Assembly: GCF_028858725.1 (NCBI RefSeq)
Contig: NC_084761.1
Coordinates: 24,892,501-24,956,500, forward strand
DNA from: Colius striatus
Lineage: Eukaryota > Chordata > Aves > Coliiformes > Coliidae
Direction: 5' to 3'
Length of the DNA: 64,000 bases
The notes under the pieces are model-generated. The model had not been told where the DNA came from and searched no databases. It saw only the letters and a program-made list of their open reading frames with translations. How positions within the stretch are numbered: the stretch's first letter is position 1; the number at the start of each line of letters is the position of its first letter. Below, piece by piece: positions 13,273 to 32,805 of the stretch. The position numbers and the translations under genes were made by a program.

Positions 13273-14585
13273 CTTCCACAATTAGCTATTTTTCTGGAAT
13301 ATAGTTATTAATCCTAATCATGTAACATAACTTAACAGCAAAGTTCTCTGGCAAAAATCCTATGTAAGATATGTAAAATGTATTAAATTTTCCTTTGAGT
13401 TTTTTCCCCCCAAAATGATTTTCTGCTCTGTGTTTTAATAGTATTATCCTTTAAAGACTGCTTAGAAAATTTGAACTCTATTCTTTTTGGGGGGAGGTCT
13501 TTCTGCTGTTCTCTGTGCCTTAGTTTGATTTGACCAAATGAAAGAAGGAAAAATACAAAGGAAAATACATTAAGAATTGCAATATCAATTTTGCTAGGAC
13601 TAAATTCTTTGGCTTTATTCATGTAAAAAAGGCAAGCAAAAAAACCTTTGCGATGTTTCCCAGACACGAAAAGTCACCAACCTAATTCTCTTTGCAGATA
13701 ATTAATAACATATAGTTAAAATGCCATCAGATACCTCAGTATATGTTACTGCTTGATTTTGCTATTAATTTTTATAATAGCTGTAGCAATAAGTTAAAAT
13801 TCTCTGGACCTAGAAATTTACTAGTCTGATAAACTCTCTAAAAAAAAATCTCTCACTGGAAATGTGACAGTTCCTGTTTGTCCCTGACCAACTTTGATAA
13901 GATTGCTAGCAGTAATTGATCTGGTTTCATTAAGAATAGGAATCTGTAAACTTGAGTGTACAACTTCCTTGTAAATGAGAACATTTCTAAACTTCTTAAT
14001 TTGTTGTCACAAAGCATTACAGGCTTCCAGAAGAAAAGAAAGTTGGAAGACGATCTCATACCAAAACCAAGATCCTCTGATATAGACCCTGCAATTTTCA
14101 TTACCCATAATTAGTGGCAAGTCTTCTTCAGCTTCTGAGAAAAACATGGTGTCTTCTGCTTATTTTCTGGAGAAAAGTAATAGCTTAGGGAAAGATTACA
14201 ATTGGGATCCAGTGTTGGGTCTTAGAACTGAACATGTAATGTACAGATGTCCATGCAGAAGAACAGGATCCAAACTACCAGCAGAGAAAGGAGATATTAA
14301 TGACTAAATGTCTCAGTGTCTCCTATTGCACCTCTTTCATTTGCTAGAAATAATACTGTGGCTATTTCTTTTTTTACTCTTCTGAGTAGAAAATCTACTG
14401 TGTGACAAACAGAATTGAATAGAGACTACCATGAGATAAAGAATTGTGCTGTTCATTTCAGTATAATTGTCCCCATTGCAGTTTAGAATAAAGGTGAATT
14501 CTTTTCCCCTGAGAACTAGAAGCAAGATCTCCCAAGATAAGTTAATTTTACAAAACATTGACAAGTTCAAAACGAATATTAACAG

Positions 14586-14591
14586 TTTATT
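14586..14591 (-). terminator. candidate poly(A) signal AATAAA
   Basis: This is the first canonical AATAAA on the minus strand after the PRDM5 stop, about 1.14 kb away. It is followed within about 40 nt by a GU-rich stretch (TGTCAATGTTTTGT on the minus strand), as expected of a cleavage-stimulating element. Transcript ends would be needed to confirm it. Confidence 0.35.
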
Positions 14592-15314
14592 AATAAAAGA
14601 GCCTTAATATTAACTTCTGATAAGTCAGGAATTTCACATGCAATCACCCTCTGAAGTTACAGTTTTACTGTCTCTGCAGAGAAAAATTTCTTTGTTATCT
14701 AGCTGTGGTACAAGAAGGCCTGTGGGAGCTCTGCTGGAGTTTTACTGCAGTGAACAACTCTGATAATGTCAAGAATTTGTTATGTAGTTGTAACACAGGG
14801 GTTTTTTTTCCAGTACTCATTCACAAAACTAAAAAAAACCATAAGTAGTTAAGTGAAATGAAGAAATCCAGGGCATCTGATTCAGCAGGAAGAAACATTC
14901 TGGGAAACAGTTGTTCATCAGGCAATCAAACACATGTTAACTTGGCAGCTGTAGCTTCTGAAGCCACTGTTAAGGTGTCTTTCCTTTTACCTTGCCAGTC
15001 ACAGTGATCAGTATGAATACAGTACTTAAACTACATTGCACAAAGTTCTCACTTCAGTCTTGTTTCATGTAACCTGAAGAAATACATTCTCCTCAATCCT
15101 CACTTAGAAACAATGTGACAGATTTCCACAGTTTCTATATCCATACATTTTGGCATCTCAAGAACCACCTAGCAATTTCACCTAGCAATGAGAAAGCTAT
15201 AAAATGAGACAAAATTATGTTGCAACAAAATGTAGAATTAAGATCAGAATATGCCTGAATGCAATTAGCAGTAAATTAGAATGACAAATTCTGCATGCTT
15301 TGAAATTAAAGAAC

Positions 15315-15320
15315 TTTAAT
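15315..15320 (-). terminator. candidate poly(A) signal ATTAAA
   Basis: ATTAAA on the minus strand lies about 410 nt after the PRDM5 stop codon. This is the commonest variant of the poly(A) hexamer and the first one met downstream of the stop. The downstream sequence is only moderately U/GU-rich. It is a candidate only, since hexamers are frequent by chance in AT-rich DNA. Confidence 0.25.
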
Positions 15321-15727
15321 GGAGTCTTGAAGCTTAGATACGGAAAAATGGTTGCAGACAGCCAAGGGTTCAGCTTCAAACGTCCAGGACTTCCAGGTGA
15401 CACTACCAATATCTAATTAAGAAGGTACATTTGCTTAAAGCTTTTTTTTTCCCCACTTTTCTGGTGGTTTTTTTTAAATGAAGATAAAATTTTCCCAATA
15501 AAATTTTCAATTTTCTCTTTTCAAGCTATGTTTTACTTCAGATGAATGTCTGTCTTAGGTTTTTATCTTACTAGCATATTTTTAAAAAGCAGGAAAAATA
15601 ACATGTGAACACATTACAGTTTTCTCTCCTGACTACTCTTACTAATCAGGTGAGAAGTCTGGAGTCTGTACACGTACAAATGGAGCACTTTGGACCTTGA
15701 GATCCATTCCTCTCACACACTCTATAA

Positions 15728-15892
15728 TTAGCTGTCAGTTTCACCATGGACATTTTCCATGTGCACTTTGAGGTAGTCATTTCTTGTAAACTTCTTGTGG
15801 CAAAGCTGGCATTCTGCCATCGGTCGATTGGGGTTGTGAGTCAGCTTGTGCCGGATCAGCATTTTCTTCAGGCTGAAGGACAAATCACAAAC
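15728..15892 (-). CDS. PRDM5: PRDM5 terminal coding exon, in-window exon 8 (F10, F11, stop)
   Basis: This 165-nt coding segment follows gtgtctttag and ends in TAA (bases 15728-15730). It encodes 54 residues, starting [19 protein letters not shown] and ending [12 protein letters not shown]. It supplies the second Cys and both His of F10 and the complete F11 ([17 protein letters not shown], with H-x4-H). The F10-F11 linker NPNRPMAE is one residue longer than TGEKPY-type linkers. The tail after the last ligand is only five residues (GETDS), where mammalian PRDM5 has a similarly short GVADS-type end (from memory). This gives a confident natural C-terminus for the protein. Confidence 0.97.
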   Translation of the reverse strand, partial: VCDLSFSLKKMLIRHKLTHNPNRPMAECQLCHKKFTRNDYLKVHMENVHGETDS

Positions 15893-21182
<5,290 letters not shown>

Positions 21183-24100
21183 TCATTAAAGGAGTAGAAT
21201 TCCATGCTGCATGGTGCAAGTTTTACATTTTCTCTAAGGGATTAAATTCAGTGAAAACAACAGAAAACGACTTTCAAATGATTAAGTGAAAGCTGGGAAA
21301 GCTGTGGCCTGACAGTTTCCACTTCAACACCCACTTACGAATTAATTATCTGTTCCAGTCTTTCAAATCCAGCCATTTTGGAAGTCTGTTTTTTGTAATG
21401 TGAAAGGTACATAAACATAAAATTCCAATGTACTTTCTTTTATCCTCCACAAAAGCTTCAAGCATAAAGACAAGCAAGATGTCCATAAAAAACCTCAGGG
21501 TTTTTAGCAGGTTTCCAAGCATGGAAAGAGGTGAGGAGAGAAAGAGTTGGGTACAACAAAAGCTTGTGGTAGAGAAAAAACTTATATTGAAAAGTGGTGA
21601 CAGAAGGTTAATCACGTATTCATTGCAGAATCTCAAAAGAAATGCAGATTGTAAACAAGCCATCTGTATTTTCATTAGAACTATTGGTTAGCAGCTACTG
21701 TAACACACAATGTTCTAAAAGTTGCAAGCTTGCTGACTTCAAACTAATTATTAGAGATGCATATGGAAGACCACTTACATAAAGATTTTCTTCTGTGAAA
21801 TTCTTCCTTAATAGAGAAACTTATATATAAGGTGTAATTCTTCCTTTAGTCCACTAAAGTTACAAAAGAACCACGTGGAAAACAACATTTAAATAAAACA
21901 ATTAAATGCAAAAGTTAGTATTATGGCACTGCACACTGCCTCATTAAAATGTTGGTGCTTTATTTTTTAATCAAACGATTACACATCTTTTGCTCTCATT
22001 CTACTTTTCTGTGGTCCCTAATTCTGCATTGCTTAAGGTCTAAAGATGGGTATTTTAGGCAAGAAAGTAAACATTTTTTACTAAATTAAATTGAAAACAA
22101 AGAGTGTAAATCAGTAGGCAATAAAAATGCTAAGTTTATGAATTAACAAACAATTGTCAGTAATCTTAGTAGCCTTTTGGGAGATAATGTGAGATCCAAG
22201 GATAAATGAGAAGGAACAATACAGCTTAGGTGTTGAAGCTACAAAGTGAAGAAATTTTCTAGCTTTTGTATTCCTGTTCCCAGCATGCAGGGGACAACTG
22301 GGTCTCCACAGATTGCTAAATCCTGTCAAGTAGTCAGTATAAACCATAAACATAATACAATGGACTGTAAGTTAGTGTCATTATATGTATGTCCCAAGCT
22401 CTTGCTTTTCAGGTCCAGAGATCTCAGTGGAGGTGAAGACTGAGTTCTTCATTTTGGAGTACCTTTCCATGAAGGTACCTTTCCTAGAAAAGGCAGTGTC
22501 ACAGTCAGAAACGTCTCAACTTGTAGTGGCAAGAATCCTCTAGGACACCAAAACGGGTCATAAATTGTATATGTAGGGAAAAACATCTCTCTGGCAATTT
22601 CAAGTTCAGATATGAGGATATCATGAGATAAATAAAGGGCATTTCAGTATGATGCAGGACAAATCTTTCTACTGATAAGGCGGAGTACACAGTGCCCAGT
22701 TGCATCTAATCAACGGGCCTAAAGGAAAGCCACTACTGAGCTTTTCTGTGCAAGGTTCTCCTTACACATTTATCATCTTTGTGTGTTTCACCATTATCCT
22801 AATTTTCTAATTTCCATGATTCTTCAGTATAGAGTAAAATATAAATTACCTAAAAAGAATCTGAGTTGATCTTAAAAAATAATCACCCAGACCAAAAGCT
22901 TCATGTCACAGAGAATTTTGCTAGACTTGACTAAGACTTTGTGAAACAAGTCTGTCATTTTTAAGGAACTATACAAATAAGCCACATGAAAAGCAGGTCT
23001 CCACGACACCCTCTTAATTGGTTTTGCATTGTGGTTAACGTAAACCACATCTTCCACAAGTTCTCTGAAAACAACCTTTCTCTGTTTAAGTTATTCCACA
23101 CAAACTGCAAAGTATATGATATGTACATCTTAAACACCTAAGAAAACAAACATTATTTCAAACTGTACCAGGTGGACTTGCTCCAATTTTATCATCTTGT
23201 TCTTCAGGTATCTGAAGAGCTACCTCGATTATGATTAACATTTCAGAGATACATGGACTTCGGGATTCCATTTTGGAGAAAGAGCCATTATAAAGTCTGG
23301 GAAGTTGAAGTCACAAGCCTGGGCTGTAATATCTTCCCCGAGGTTATGTTTGTCTCTTTGTATTATTTTCTATGGGAAAAAAAAAGGATCTATCTAACCA
23401 TCCCTTTGGCATTTATATTCGAATTCACATATGTAGTGCATGAAACACATTCAAAGCTGTCTTTGATCTAATTTTAGATTCCTTACATCTGTATATTCCA
23501 GTGACTTCAGCAGACAATTGTTATTCACACAAAGCCCCTCTCCCCTAAGCTAAGCCACCCTTCATTCACATCTGTGTTCGTTTCAGTAAAATCGTTAGTG
23601 TTGTCCAGAACAAAACTTGGTCCTAAGTATCTCTCTGAAGAAAACAGACTTTTTTGACAGTTTCGAAGAAGACATCATTCTCAGAGACTAATTTATTCAA
23701 AACAAAACATTCTATGCTTTTCTTTTTCTCTCTCCTCCTTCTTCCCTTCATGTCAGACTTCCACAGCACAATACTTGGAGAAGGCAATATTTCTAACATG
23801 GAAAAGATGATACTGACTTGGCATAACCATCACTGCTCTAAAGATGAACTGAAAAAAACTCCCATAAAAACCACAGCGTAAGTTTGAGAGAAAGATAATG
23901 CCACCACAAAAGGATAACAGGGATCAATGATGAGATAAGAAATAAGTTGGAGAAATTCAAAACATCAAGCAAAGGGAAAAACCTGCTATCAACAAACCAG
24001 GACATCATTGGGAAGTCTGCCTTCAGAGAAGCTAGCAACTGCTAGTACTATAAATCTACCCTCTGTTCAAAAAGCATCTGCCAAGCCATGGCTATAGCAC

Positions 24101-26048
24101 CAGCAAACCTAAAGGATTACATGTGTTTTCTTTTATTGATGATACAAATGAAGAAGAGAGCAGGGAGAGTGAGTGACACCCGATGTAGGTGGTATTGCAG
24201 TGATTTAATATTACAATTTTAAGTATACTAGGTATAAACAGAAATATGGATATCGAGATTTAGAATCTTCCTGCCTCTAAACAAAGAAAGGTCAAGGAGA
24301 GGACTTAGTATTCTGGAAGGTGTTTCACTGTAAGACTGATATGCTAACTTAGAAGCTCTTGTCCCAGACAATTTTCACATCACTACATTAAAACTGAGAG
24401 TAATTCAACATTTTAACAACTATGAAAAATAAAACAGTGTCTGCAATACACACATCATCTGTCTGTGGATAGCTGAATCATAAATGACTACCTTGGATTC
24501 TGTGCAAATTGTGCTTTGCATTAGAAAGACATCAAAACACAACAATCTCTCAAGGTCCTTTGACACCACCTTGAATGGATTGATAGAACATGTGTACAGA
24601 ATATCCTGCAACCACGGCAGATGGAAATACTTAAATGTAGACTATTTGAACTGCTAACTGATGTATTTCCCTTAAGAAATATAAATACATTATGTATATT
24701 AGCTTAGCACTAGTGCATGTGGTTGTTTCTGTAAACCTGGTAAAACTGATTACACACATAAAACATGAATGACTTCAGTAAGAGTACCTCCAAATAACTT
24801 TATAAATTTAGAACTATGTCATGAGCTCAACAGCAACAGCAAGAAAAACATATTCTGGACATTACTACACCCAAATAAATCACAGCTCAAGATTCAAATA
24901 AATGAGAATTAAGAACCATTCTAGTAACTCTTTTGAAGGTGGCAGGAGCAAGTTAAAACTGAGCTGAACCCACACATAGAAGACCTTATTCTTTACTTTT
25001 TTGGTTAAATTAATTTACTACAGTGACTGCAGATTTACATTACTCGGAAAGTGAACTTGATGACTACACAAATGTTACTCAAGAATCCTTTTTAACAGTT
25101 TACTAGTTAGGCTTGGAGCTACAAGAAGTTGACCTTTGAAACAGAATCCTAGAAATCCTTTAGCTTTGTCAACCTGAAAATCAGAAAAGGCAGTGTGGTG
25201 TTACCTGCATGCAAATCAGGACAGTGACAATTACAGAGTTCAGGAAGCACTGTCTAAAGGGTAACTTATGCATTGAGGGAATGAGGTGAAGCTTGAATCA
25301 TCTGCATATTTCACGTAAAACCTTTGCTTTGTGTGTTTTAAACCTTTTCATAATAGCAGTAACACTTTGTTTTAATTATTATTAATGTTCATGGGTCACT
25401 CAAACCACCCTCAGGAGCTCTTCAGCCAGATGTACACAGCACATACCAAAGATAGTGAGCCAGGACAGGTTCTCATCCTTTCAAAAAACACACCTGAACA
25501 GGGAAGGTTTGTAGCTACAACAGCCTGAAAAGCATGATCTCAAGGGCCTGAAAAAGACTCCAACCAGATGCAGCCCAACACAGTGTTCGCGATGCATACT
25601 TATAGGCAACCTGTAACCTACCTTGCAGCCTCACTAACAGCAAACTTCTACCCAAAGTTAAGCAAAATAGTGATGAATGAGTAACAGAAGCCCTAGAAAA
25701 TCAGATGGATCTTTCTGCTTGGTCTAGAAATTCTCCAAAGTGTCAGAACATGCTGAGCACCAGGCCAAGCAAGTCATTCTTCACAAGGAAACCTGTTAGC
25801 AGCTGTGGTAACAGACCTTTGAGCCTCAGCAAATACCAGTGTCAAGGCACAGGTTTCTTCTACATTTAAGAAGAGTGATGGGTAGTTTCACTATCAATGA
25901 AGTGGTGACATGCAGTGTATTACTCAAGCCCAGCTTTCATCTTAACTAAAAGGCTGGGAATTGAGGTGTAGTACAGTAGAAAAGACAGTAAAATGCCTAC
26001 TGAAACAGGAGTGGCTATGTAGCTGATGCTTAGTTACATTTCAGCCCT

Positions 26049-26065
26049 AAAAAAAAAAAAAAAAA
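26049..26065 (+). repeat. poly(A) run, 17 nt
   Basis: Seventeen consecutive A lie inside a PRDM5 intron. On the transcribed strand this is a U17 tract. Confidence 0.9.
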
Positions 26066-28080
26066 GACTAAGCTGATTAATGTTAGGAAAAAACATCAGG
26101 GATACTTTCTGCTAGGTCATCACCACTAGCAATACATCCCCTGTTGAGAAGAGAGGCTAAGTGACTTCAGATCACAGATGGTGTAAGTTAATGGAGCCCA
26201 GTTTGGTATTTAAGTGTGAAAAATGTGGAAGAACTAAAAAAATGATCTTGTAGTAATTGGAAGGGTTTTGGAAGTTATACCAAGTGGTATAACTGTCTGC
26301 CCACAGACAGAGATCTACTTAAACTATCAGACTTATATTAAATTACTAATTTTGACACAGGAAGACAAAGGCTGATAAGAATTTACAACTCTACAGAACT
26401 GACAGGGATTTGAATCTTATAATGATCAAAATTCATTAAAAAAAAATCACTTTACAAGTACATATTTCCTCAGTTGAGGAGTAAAATCCTTTAAAAAAAC
26501 ACTTCCATTAACTTGCTCGGGCACTGAAAGTTTCTTGTTGAAACAACGATGAAAGGATTTTGACAAATTGAAAAGTCACTTTTATTAAAAGAGAGTGATG
26601 TTTTTGTCTAAAAAGTTCTCAATGCATTGTTTTAAGGGGTTTTTTTTTTCAAAACTTGAAAAAAAAAAATCTGAAATTCTTGTAATAAAATTTGTAATGA
26701 AAATAAAATCACGCATCTTCACAGAAATGTCTGCTGGAAGAAAAAAAAAAGATATATTTCTCCAAAAGCTCTGGTATACGCAATTAGTTGAACTTTGCTA
26801 TACCATTAACTTCCCTTTTTTCCACAGTGGTTCTGCCTATTTGCTATCTACAATCTGTAAATTTTTGTTTCTTTGGGTTTTTTAAACCATTAAAGTAATT
26901 TCTGCCTCTAAGATTTAGTGAAGGAGGCTTTATTTAATTAGCCATGATGAAAGTTCAATAGATGTTGATCTTGGAAAAAGAACAGTATCAATACCAAAAA
27001 ACCCAAACACCTTCACTCTTTGAGGAAATGATGACCCTCAGTCAACATTACATAAAAAATGAGTGTGACAATATAGGTATGTTGGGATTCAAACCTTCTA
27101 TGTTCTGTTTACAAACACAGATTCCACAAGCAAGGAAACTACAGCACTGGCAAAGTCATCATACTTAGATGGATGTTTGGGAACTCAATCATGTCTTACC
27201 AATAGGGAAATATAGAGAAAATCTAATATTGAAGGAACAAAAAAATCTGAATTCGATCAACACCTCATATTATTTCATTACAAATTGTCATGTATATAGA
27301 CAATGATATTTAGTACCCAATGTAATTTTTTCTTTTGAGCAATAGCGCCGTATGGTGTTTCTAGAACACATGACATTTAAAAAAAAATTCTTAAGCCCAC
27401 ATATTTCCTGGGAAATACAGAACAGGTGAAATTATGTCACAATTGTCCATATTGTTCTTGTATTTAATTTTTTAATAATTATTCTCTAATTTTCTTCTGG
27501 GTTAAAAAAAAAAATAGAGAAGCTGGCATAAAGTTCCAAATGAGTGCCTTGGAAAGACTGTTTAACTCAGGACCTGGATGAAGACAGCAGCAAGCTGAAG
27601 CACTGATTTGAAGAACTTTGACAGGAGACTGCCTAGCTTCCATATTTCCATGACTTAAACCTATTCCTATGAAATTCATAAATAAAACTCAAAATTAACT
27701 CCAGGTTGGCTAACTCACATATACCATGTCAGGCTTTGTCTTTAACTTCTAAGAATATCTTCACACTGAAGTCATTTATGTGACTGCAGCCCATGCACTC
27801 ATATTCATAAAAGCTTCAGACTAAATACACTCAATCACCAATAACAAATCAACTGTGTGATTAAGGAGTTCAAGCGTTGACTTCAAAACGTATCTAATAG
27901 GCCAGTTAATCACACCAGTCCTTGTGATTTTGAGGCTGCACTGCTAACAGAATCAAGTTGCCCAGCTTCAAATGAACAAAAAAGGAGACAAAGCTTCCTA
28001 AACTATTGTGAGTACTAATAGATTGTGTCTAGAAGCTACATAACATCAAATGCAATCTATCTACCAGTTCCATGCAACAG

Positions 28081-28114
28081 ATATATATACATATATATAT
28101 ATAAATACACACAC
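28081..28114. repeat. (AT)n / (AC)n microsatellite
   Basis: Alternating AT with one interruption is followed by a short ACACAC run. It is simple-sequence DNA inside the 11.3-kb intron and potentially length-polymorphic. Confidence 0.85.
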
Positions 28115-28842
28115 TAGCCGAGCATTTCAAGTGTGGAGAAATTAGTTGAGAAGTTACAAAAGAATGCTTATCACTTTATTTGCTTTAAACTTTACAGTAT
28201 AATCTCTAAACATTAGGTGCTTTTTTGAACATACTTAAAAATCTGTGCATTTGTAAATAGAAGGCACTTATGCATGAAACAGAGGAATGTTCCTACTAAT
28301 ATGCTGTAATTTCTCTAATTTTTAAATATTACCTCAGAAACATACCATCTGAGCATTAAAGCCAGCAGCCTTCCAACCACCAGAAAGCAGATTTCTAAAC
28401 AAGCTATAAAAATTACACCTATCTTTTATACTTTCAAAGTATATATATGAAATATTCAAACCAAGTGTTGAAAAATCATTTGCAAATGGCTTCTACTGTG
28501 TTCTATCAACCTGTATTTAACTGAAACAAATTGTAATAAAACTACCATTTTCAGAAGTAACAAAAACCTCAATTTGATATGACAATAACGCTGGGCACCT
28601 ACCAATAATCATATTTCCAAACATTAACTATTACTTTGCAGTAACATACAATGATTTCTCTACATATTTAATGTCAAACTATGTAATATTATTTCAAACA
28701 CTGAACAAAGCCTTAGGAAAGAACTGAAGTTTACTGCACTGTATGCAAGTATTTCCTCAAAGCTGATATGGTCTGTAAATTCATTTCATCAAGACATGGA
28801 GTGAGTTCCTCACTTATGTTTTCTTAGGCTGTTATACATCTT

Positions 28843-28858
28843 AAAAAAAAAAAAAAAA
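28843..28858 (+). repeat. poly(A) run, 16 nt
   Basis: Sixteen consecutive A are followed by a short CACACACC stretch, inside the 11.3-kb intron. Confidence 0.9.
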
Positions 28859-31800
28859 CACACACCAAAAACCCAAACCATAAACCAAATACATCAACTT
28901 TCATAGAAATAAATCAATACTCACGCGACATTTTAATATTAGGTGGTTGGTATTTTCTTCTCCATGCATTGTCAGTGGGGGTTTTGGCTTACCTTCTCTG
29001 TTTACTCCAGAGTTTGAGCTGACACCTGTGGCCACCCAGGTTGTACTCAGTTTAGCAGCTGCCAGACCTTAATCAACTTTCTACAATGATTTTTCCAGCA
29101 GCCTTCCCTGACCTGCAGGATCAGGTTTGGCATTTATTCCCACTAGTAAAATACATCTAGCTTTAATCTCTACAATGACATTTTCCTTGTTGAATGTCAT
29201 ATTATTACTTTTAAGCTACTTTCTGGCCAAAAGATCAGCTTCTTTTTCCAAGATATTTACAAGAATAGCCCTAGAGTAAGGCTGCTGTGATTTTATTCAT
29301 TTGCACACTGATATCTAATATAAAAATACTTTCTGGATTTATACATCTTGTTACTTATTCTTTGAATAATTATTTTGCTTGAAAGAATAAACCTCAAAAC
29401 AAAACGTATGTGCGGGAAAGGGTAAGAACAACAATATCCAGCATCCTTACAATCTTTTGAAAAGTCAACATGTCAGATGCCTGAAGAGAGAAATTTCAAG
29501 TGTGACGTCCTAGTTTTTCTTTTTCTTACAAAAATAAATACTGTCAAACACACCACTTTTTTATTTCCTAATCTTTAGTTTTATCTTCGGTTAAATTGCC
29601 CAGGATAGATTCATACCGTGCTGAGGAGTTTCAAGTAATCTCTGCACATGTACAACCTTTCTTCACTAGAAAAGATCTTATATAATACAGTTAGAATACA
29701 TCACTTTTCTGAAGTACACTTCCCAAATGTTCTCTGTTATTGTGCTTTGGTTCAAGCTTCCAAAATGTTTTAGTTTGCACAACTTGGATTCCTTTTGGAA
29801 AAAAGTTAGACCAGGATGTTTAATTCATTCCAGGAAGTGCTATTGAGCAGTGAGTCCATAGGACCAGACTACACATAATCTGCAGTAAGATCCTTGAAAA
29901 AACATGCAAGATAAACACCAGGACCTCAGCACCAATTGTTTCACTTTACATACCTACTATCGCATTGTACTACTTGTTAACACACACATAGTCTCCAATT
30001 TCCATGATGAAGAATTGAAGCAAGGCTATCCTGAGCACAAAATCACTTCAAAAAAGACTTAAGTGAATAATTCAGAAATTTCAGTTCAGCTTATGTTGTT
30101 CTTGGTTAAAGACTTGAAATGCTCAAAGTTGGAAATTCAGCTATCAGTACTACATACAAAAATGTCAGGCTATCAACCTCATAAACCATCTTAATATCCA
30201 TAACTCAATCACCTCTACAAAACAGAGTAAAGAGAAAATTTCACCAAAGGAGCAAGACTACTGGAGAACTCCCACCTTTTTCTCCAGCAAGTAGAATGTA
30301 CTAGCTTGAGAACATTAGGAACAAGAAACAGAGAGAAAATCTCAGACAGTAAAGACAGACACGCCTGGTGTTAATACATCGGGCAGAAACTGACATGAGA
30401 CTGTGCACAGAAGTCATCCCTGTGTTTGGAGCAACATCTGCCTCAAGGCAGGTGATCTTGACATTACAGAACTATTCCATAACCTGCATACTGAACAGTT
30501 GTTTACTAAAAGAGGAAGTTTTGTTTGTTACCTGGATATTATTTTTCTAAGGTTTTTTTCTTCCAACACACTAAAGTCAAAAATCACACATAGACAACAT
30601 ACAAGTATCAATTAGTTCAGCTTCCCCATGTCTCTTAATGAGATCCTGAATGTCAACCACTATGTTCCTGACAGGCATCAACCTACTAAAAAACATTAAA
30701 TAAGTCTTCCTATTCTTGCTAAGCACACAAGTACTCTTATAAATAATGGCCTCCATTAAATAGAATTCTATTTTCTCTTTCTCTCTCTTCCTTCTTATTT
30801 CTTCCAAATACCCAAACTCCCTTTGGCACTCTATACTCTTTCACTTATGCCTGAATCAGCAACACGTAAAATATATGTTCATTCTCCAATACCTGTAGTA
30901 ATATTTACTAATCTGAACAATTAAACTACAGCTGATTTCCTTACAGTACTGTATTAATAATGCTCTGCAAAGAACAGACTCAGTATTATCACTCCTTCTG
31001 ACTTTAAAATCTGTGAAAGTTCATAACAAGCTTTGCTTTCTGTTCTACTGTATTTATTAGACCTATTAATAGTCCTATTCTTATTCTCTTTTTTCCTCTA
31101 TTTTTTTTTTCTACAGAGGCTGGTTGGTTTGTTTGCATTCAAGCTGTATGACAAATCAGGAAAAAATTAAAATTGGCACTATTTCAGACCTGGTCCTGTT
31201 TACCACTCCTCCCATTCACTGCCACAGTAGAACATATATGGTAATAAAATTTCTCTTGGTACAAAACCAACAATATGCGAGAGTAACAACAGAAAAGACT
31301 TTATAGCACTTTTTAAAGTGATTTAACAGCTGGAAAAGAGAAACAATTAACATCGGACTAACCTGCTCCCTGTAAGTCCCTCCGAACCATTGCACAAACT
31401 ACACATAACTTCTTAAGTTTGTCAAACACAAGCTTAACCTCCGGTTAATACCCTCAAGATCTAGGTAGAGTGGTAGAAAACTAAGGTTTTTTACCTTATC
31501 TTTACCTATTTAGAAAGCTATTCAGTGTGCAGATTTGCATATGGAGACTACTAATTTAACTATTACTCTCTTTTCCTAATAAAAAACTTTCTTTCTTTGA
31601 CCTCAAGGCTGCCTCAACTTCTCTAAACAGTAACAGCTCCCAAGGGATTACTACTAACTGCTACAGTTTACTTCTAACTTTTTATTTGTTTTCTTATGGT
31701 AGATGGGAAGGACAGACTTAGGTAGTATATGGAATGCTAGACCAGTTTAACTTCACCTGGAGATCTTCTTTACAAAGTAAATTCACATCTGTCTATCTGA

Positions 31801-32411
31801 ATACAGCTCTTCATCTCTTTGCCAACTGAGTGGAGTCAAGATTTGCCTTCTTCCTCTAGTAAATATATATATATTATTTTTCCCTAAAATGGAGAACCTT
31901 TGTGCTGAGACTGAAGATTCAAAGTTAATCTTGGAGATATTTGCAATTTCTCTTTTACTTTGCCTTCAGATACATAAAAGTTAAATAAGAATATTAATCT
32001 GCTGAACAATTATCATCAGTACAGTCTCTACAAAAGTCCACAGTGACTGAATTTTTAAGGAGACAGAAAAAAATCAAAGCACTGGATATTGGAGTCTCAA
32101 GAAAAGTGAAGTCTACAGAATTGTTTACTCAATAAACAATCATAAACATTTAAATATATATATAACTAACCATGGGTTAAAAGAAGTCAGTACTGCTATT
32201 ATTTCAACATAAAAGAAATTGAGCGTAGAAAAACAGAAGGTCAGTAAGGGAGTTCTTAGTAGAATTTAACAGTTAATGACTTAAATCATTGTCTCTTATT
32301 TTGATAAGTATAAAACACCTTAGTTGGTATAGTCTAATCTCTACACAAACTCATAATTTACTCTTCTCCATATGTGATTCATACACATTTCTCAAGTAAC
32401 CATAAGAACTA

Positions 32412-32579
<168 letters not shown>

Positions 32580-32752
32580 CTATCAAACAGAAGGGCTTTT
32601 TTTTTCCCGGTCTTTTCCCCACATTGAGATAAAACAAAAGATCTAAAGCATCAGGAAAATTACAAATAAAGGTACATCTAAGCAGGATGCCGGGCTAAAT
32701 AAAAATATTTGCTGCTTTTTTTTGTTCCAGCAGTATATCACATAGACAATTT

Positions 32753-32805
32753 GGGGGGGGGGGGGGGGGGGGGAGGAGGAAGAAGGGAAAAAAAAAAAAA
32801 GAAAA
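32753..32805 (+). repeat. pure purine tract: G21, then AGGAGGAAGAAGGG and A-rich
   Basis: Bases 32753-32773 are 21 consecutive G. Uninterrupted purines continue through AGGAGGAAGAAGGG into an A-rich end at 32805, 53 nt in all. The transcribed RNA therefore carries a long U/C tract ending in C21, located 244 nt upstream of the exon at 32424-32509. Such tracts can form G-quadruplex or triplex DNA and bind PTB or poly(C)-binding proteins. The run length may vary or be misassembled. Confidence 0.9.

Larger units (their letters stand above)
1..14585. other. 3' flanking / intergenic DNA without a supportable gene
   Basis: The interval is AT-rich. Its open frames are short (largest 151 codons at 6192-6647), lack recognisable domains or splice structure, and are of the length expected by chance. 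From memory, the human region beyond the PRDM5 3' end is a long gene-poor interval towards MAD2L1, which agrees with finding no gene here. Contents noted separately are a CR1 fragment (13194-13272), two short direct duplications (7587-7640 and 11029-11069), a CTCF-like motif (5016-5029) and two locally GC/CpG-richer islands (about 3640-3960 and 12830-13040). Confidence 0.75.
14586..15727 (-). other. PRDM5: probable PRDM5 3' UTR
   Basis: The sequence directly after the TAA stop on the minus strand should be 3' UTR. Its end is not visible. I bound it at the first AATAAA on the minus strand (14586-14591), about 1.1 kb after the stop. An earlier ATTAAA lies at 15315-15320. The real end could be at either site or further left. 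The stretch is AT-rich with no other recognised feature. It contains a short direct repeat CACCTAGCAAT at about 15167-15188. Confidence 0.45.
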
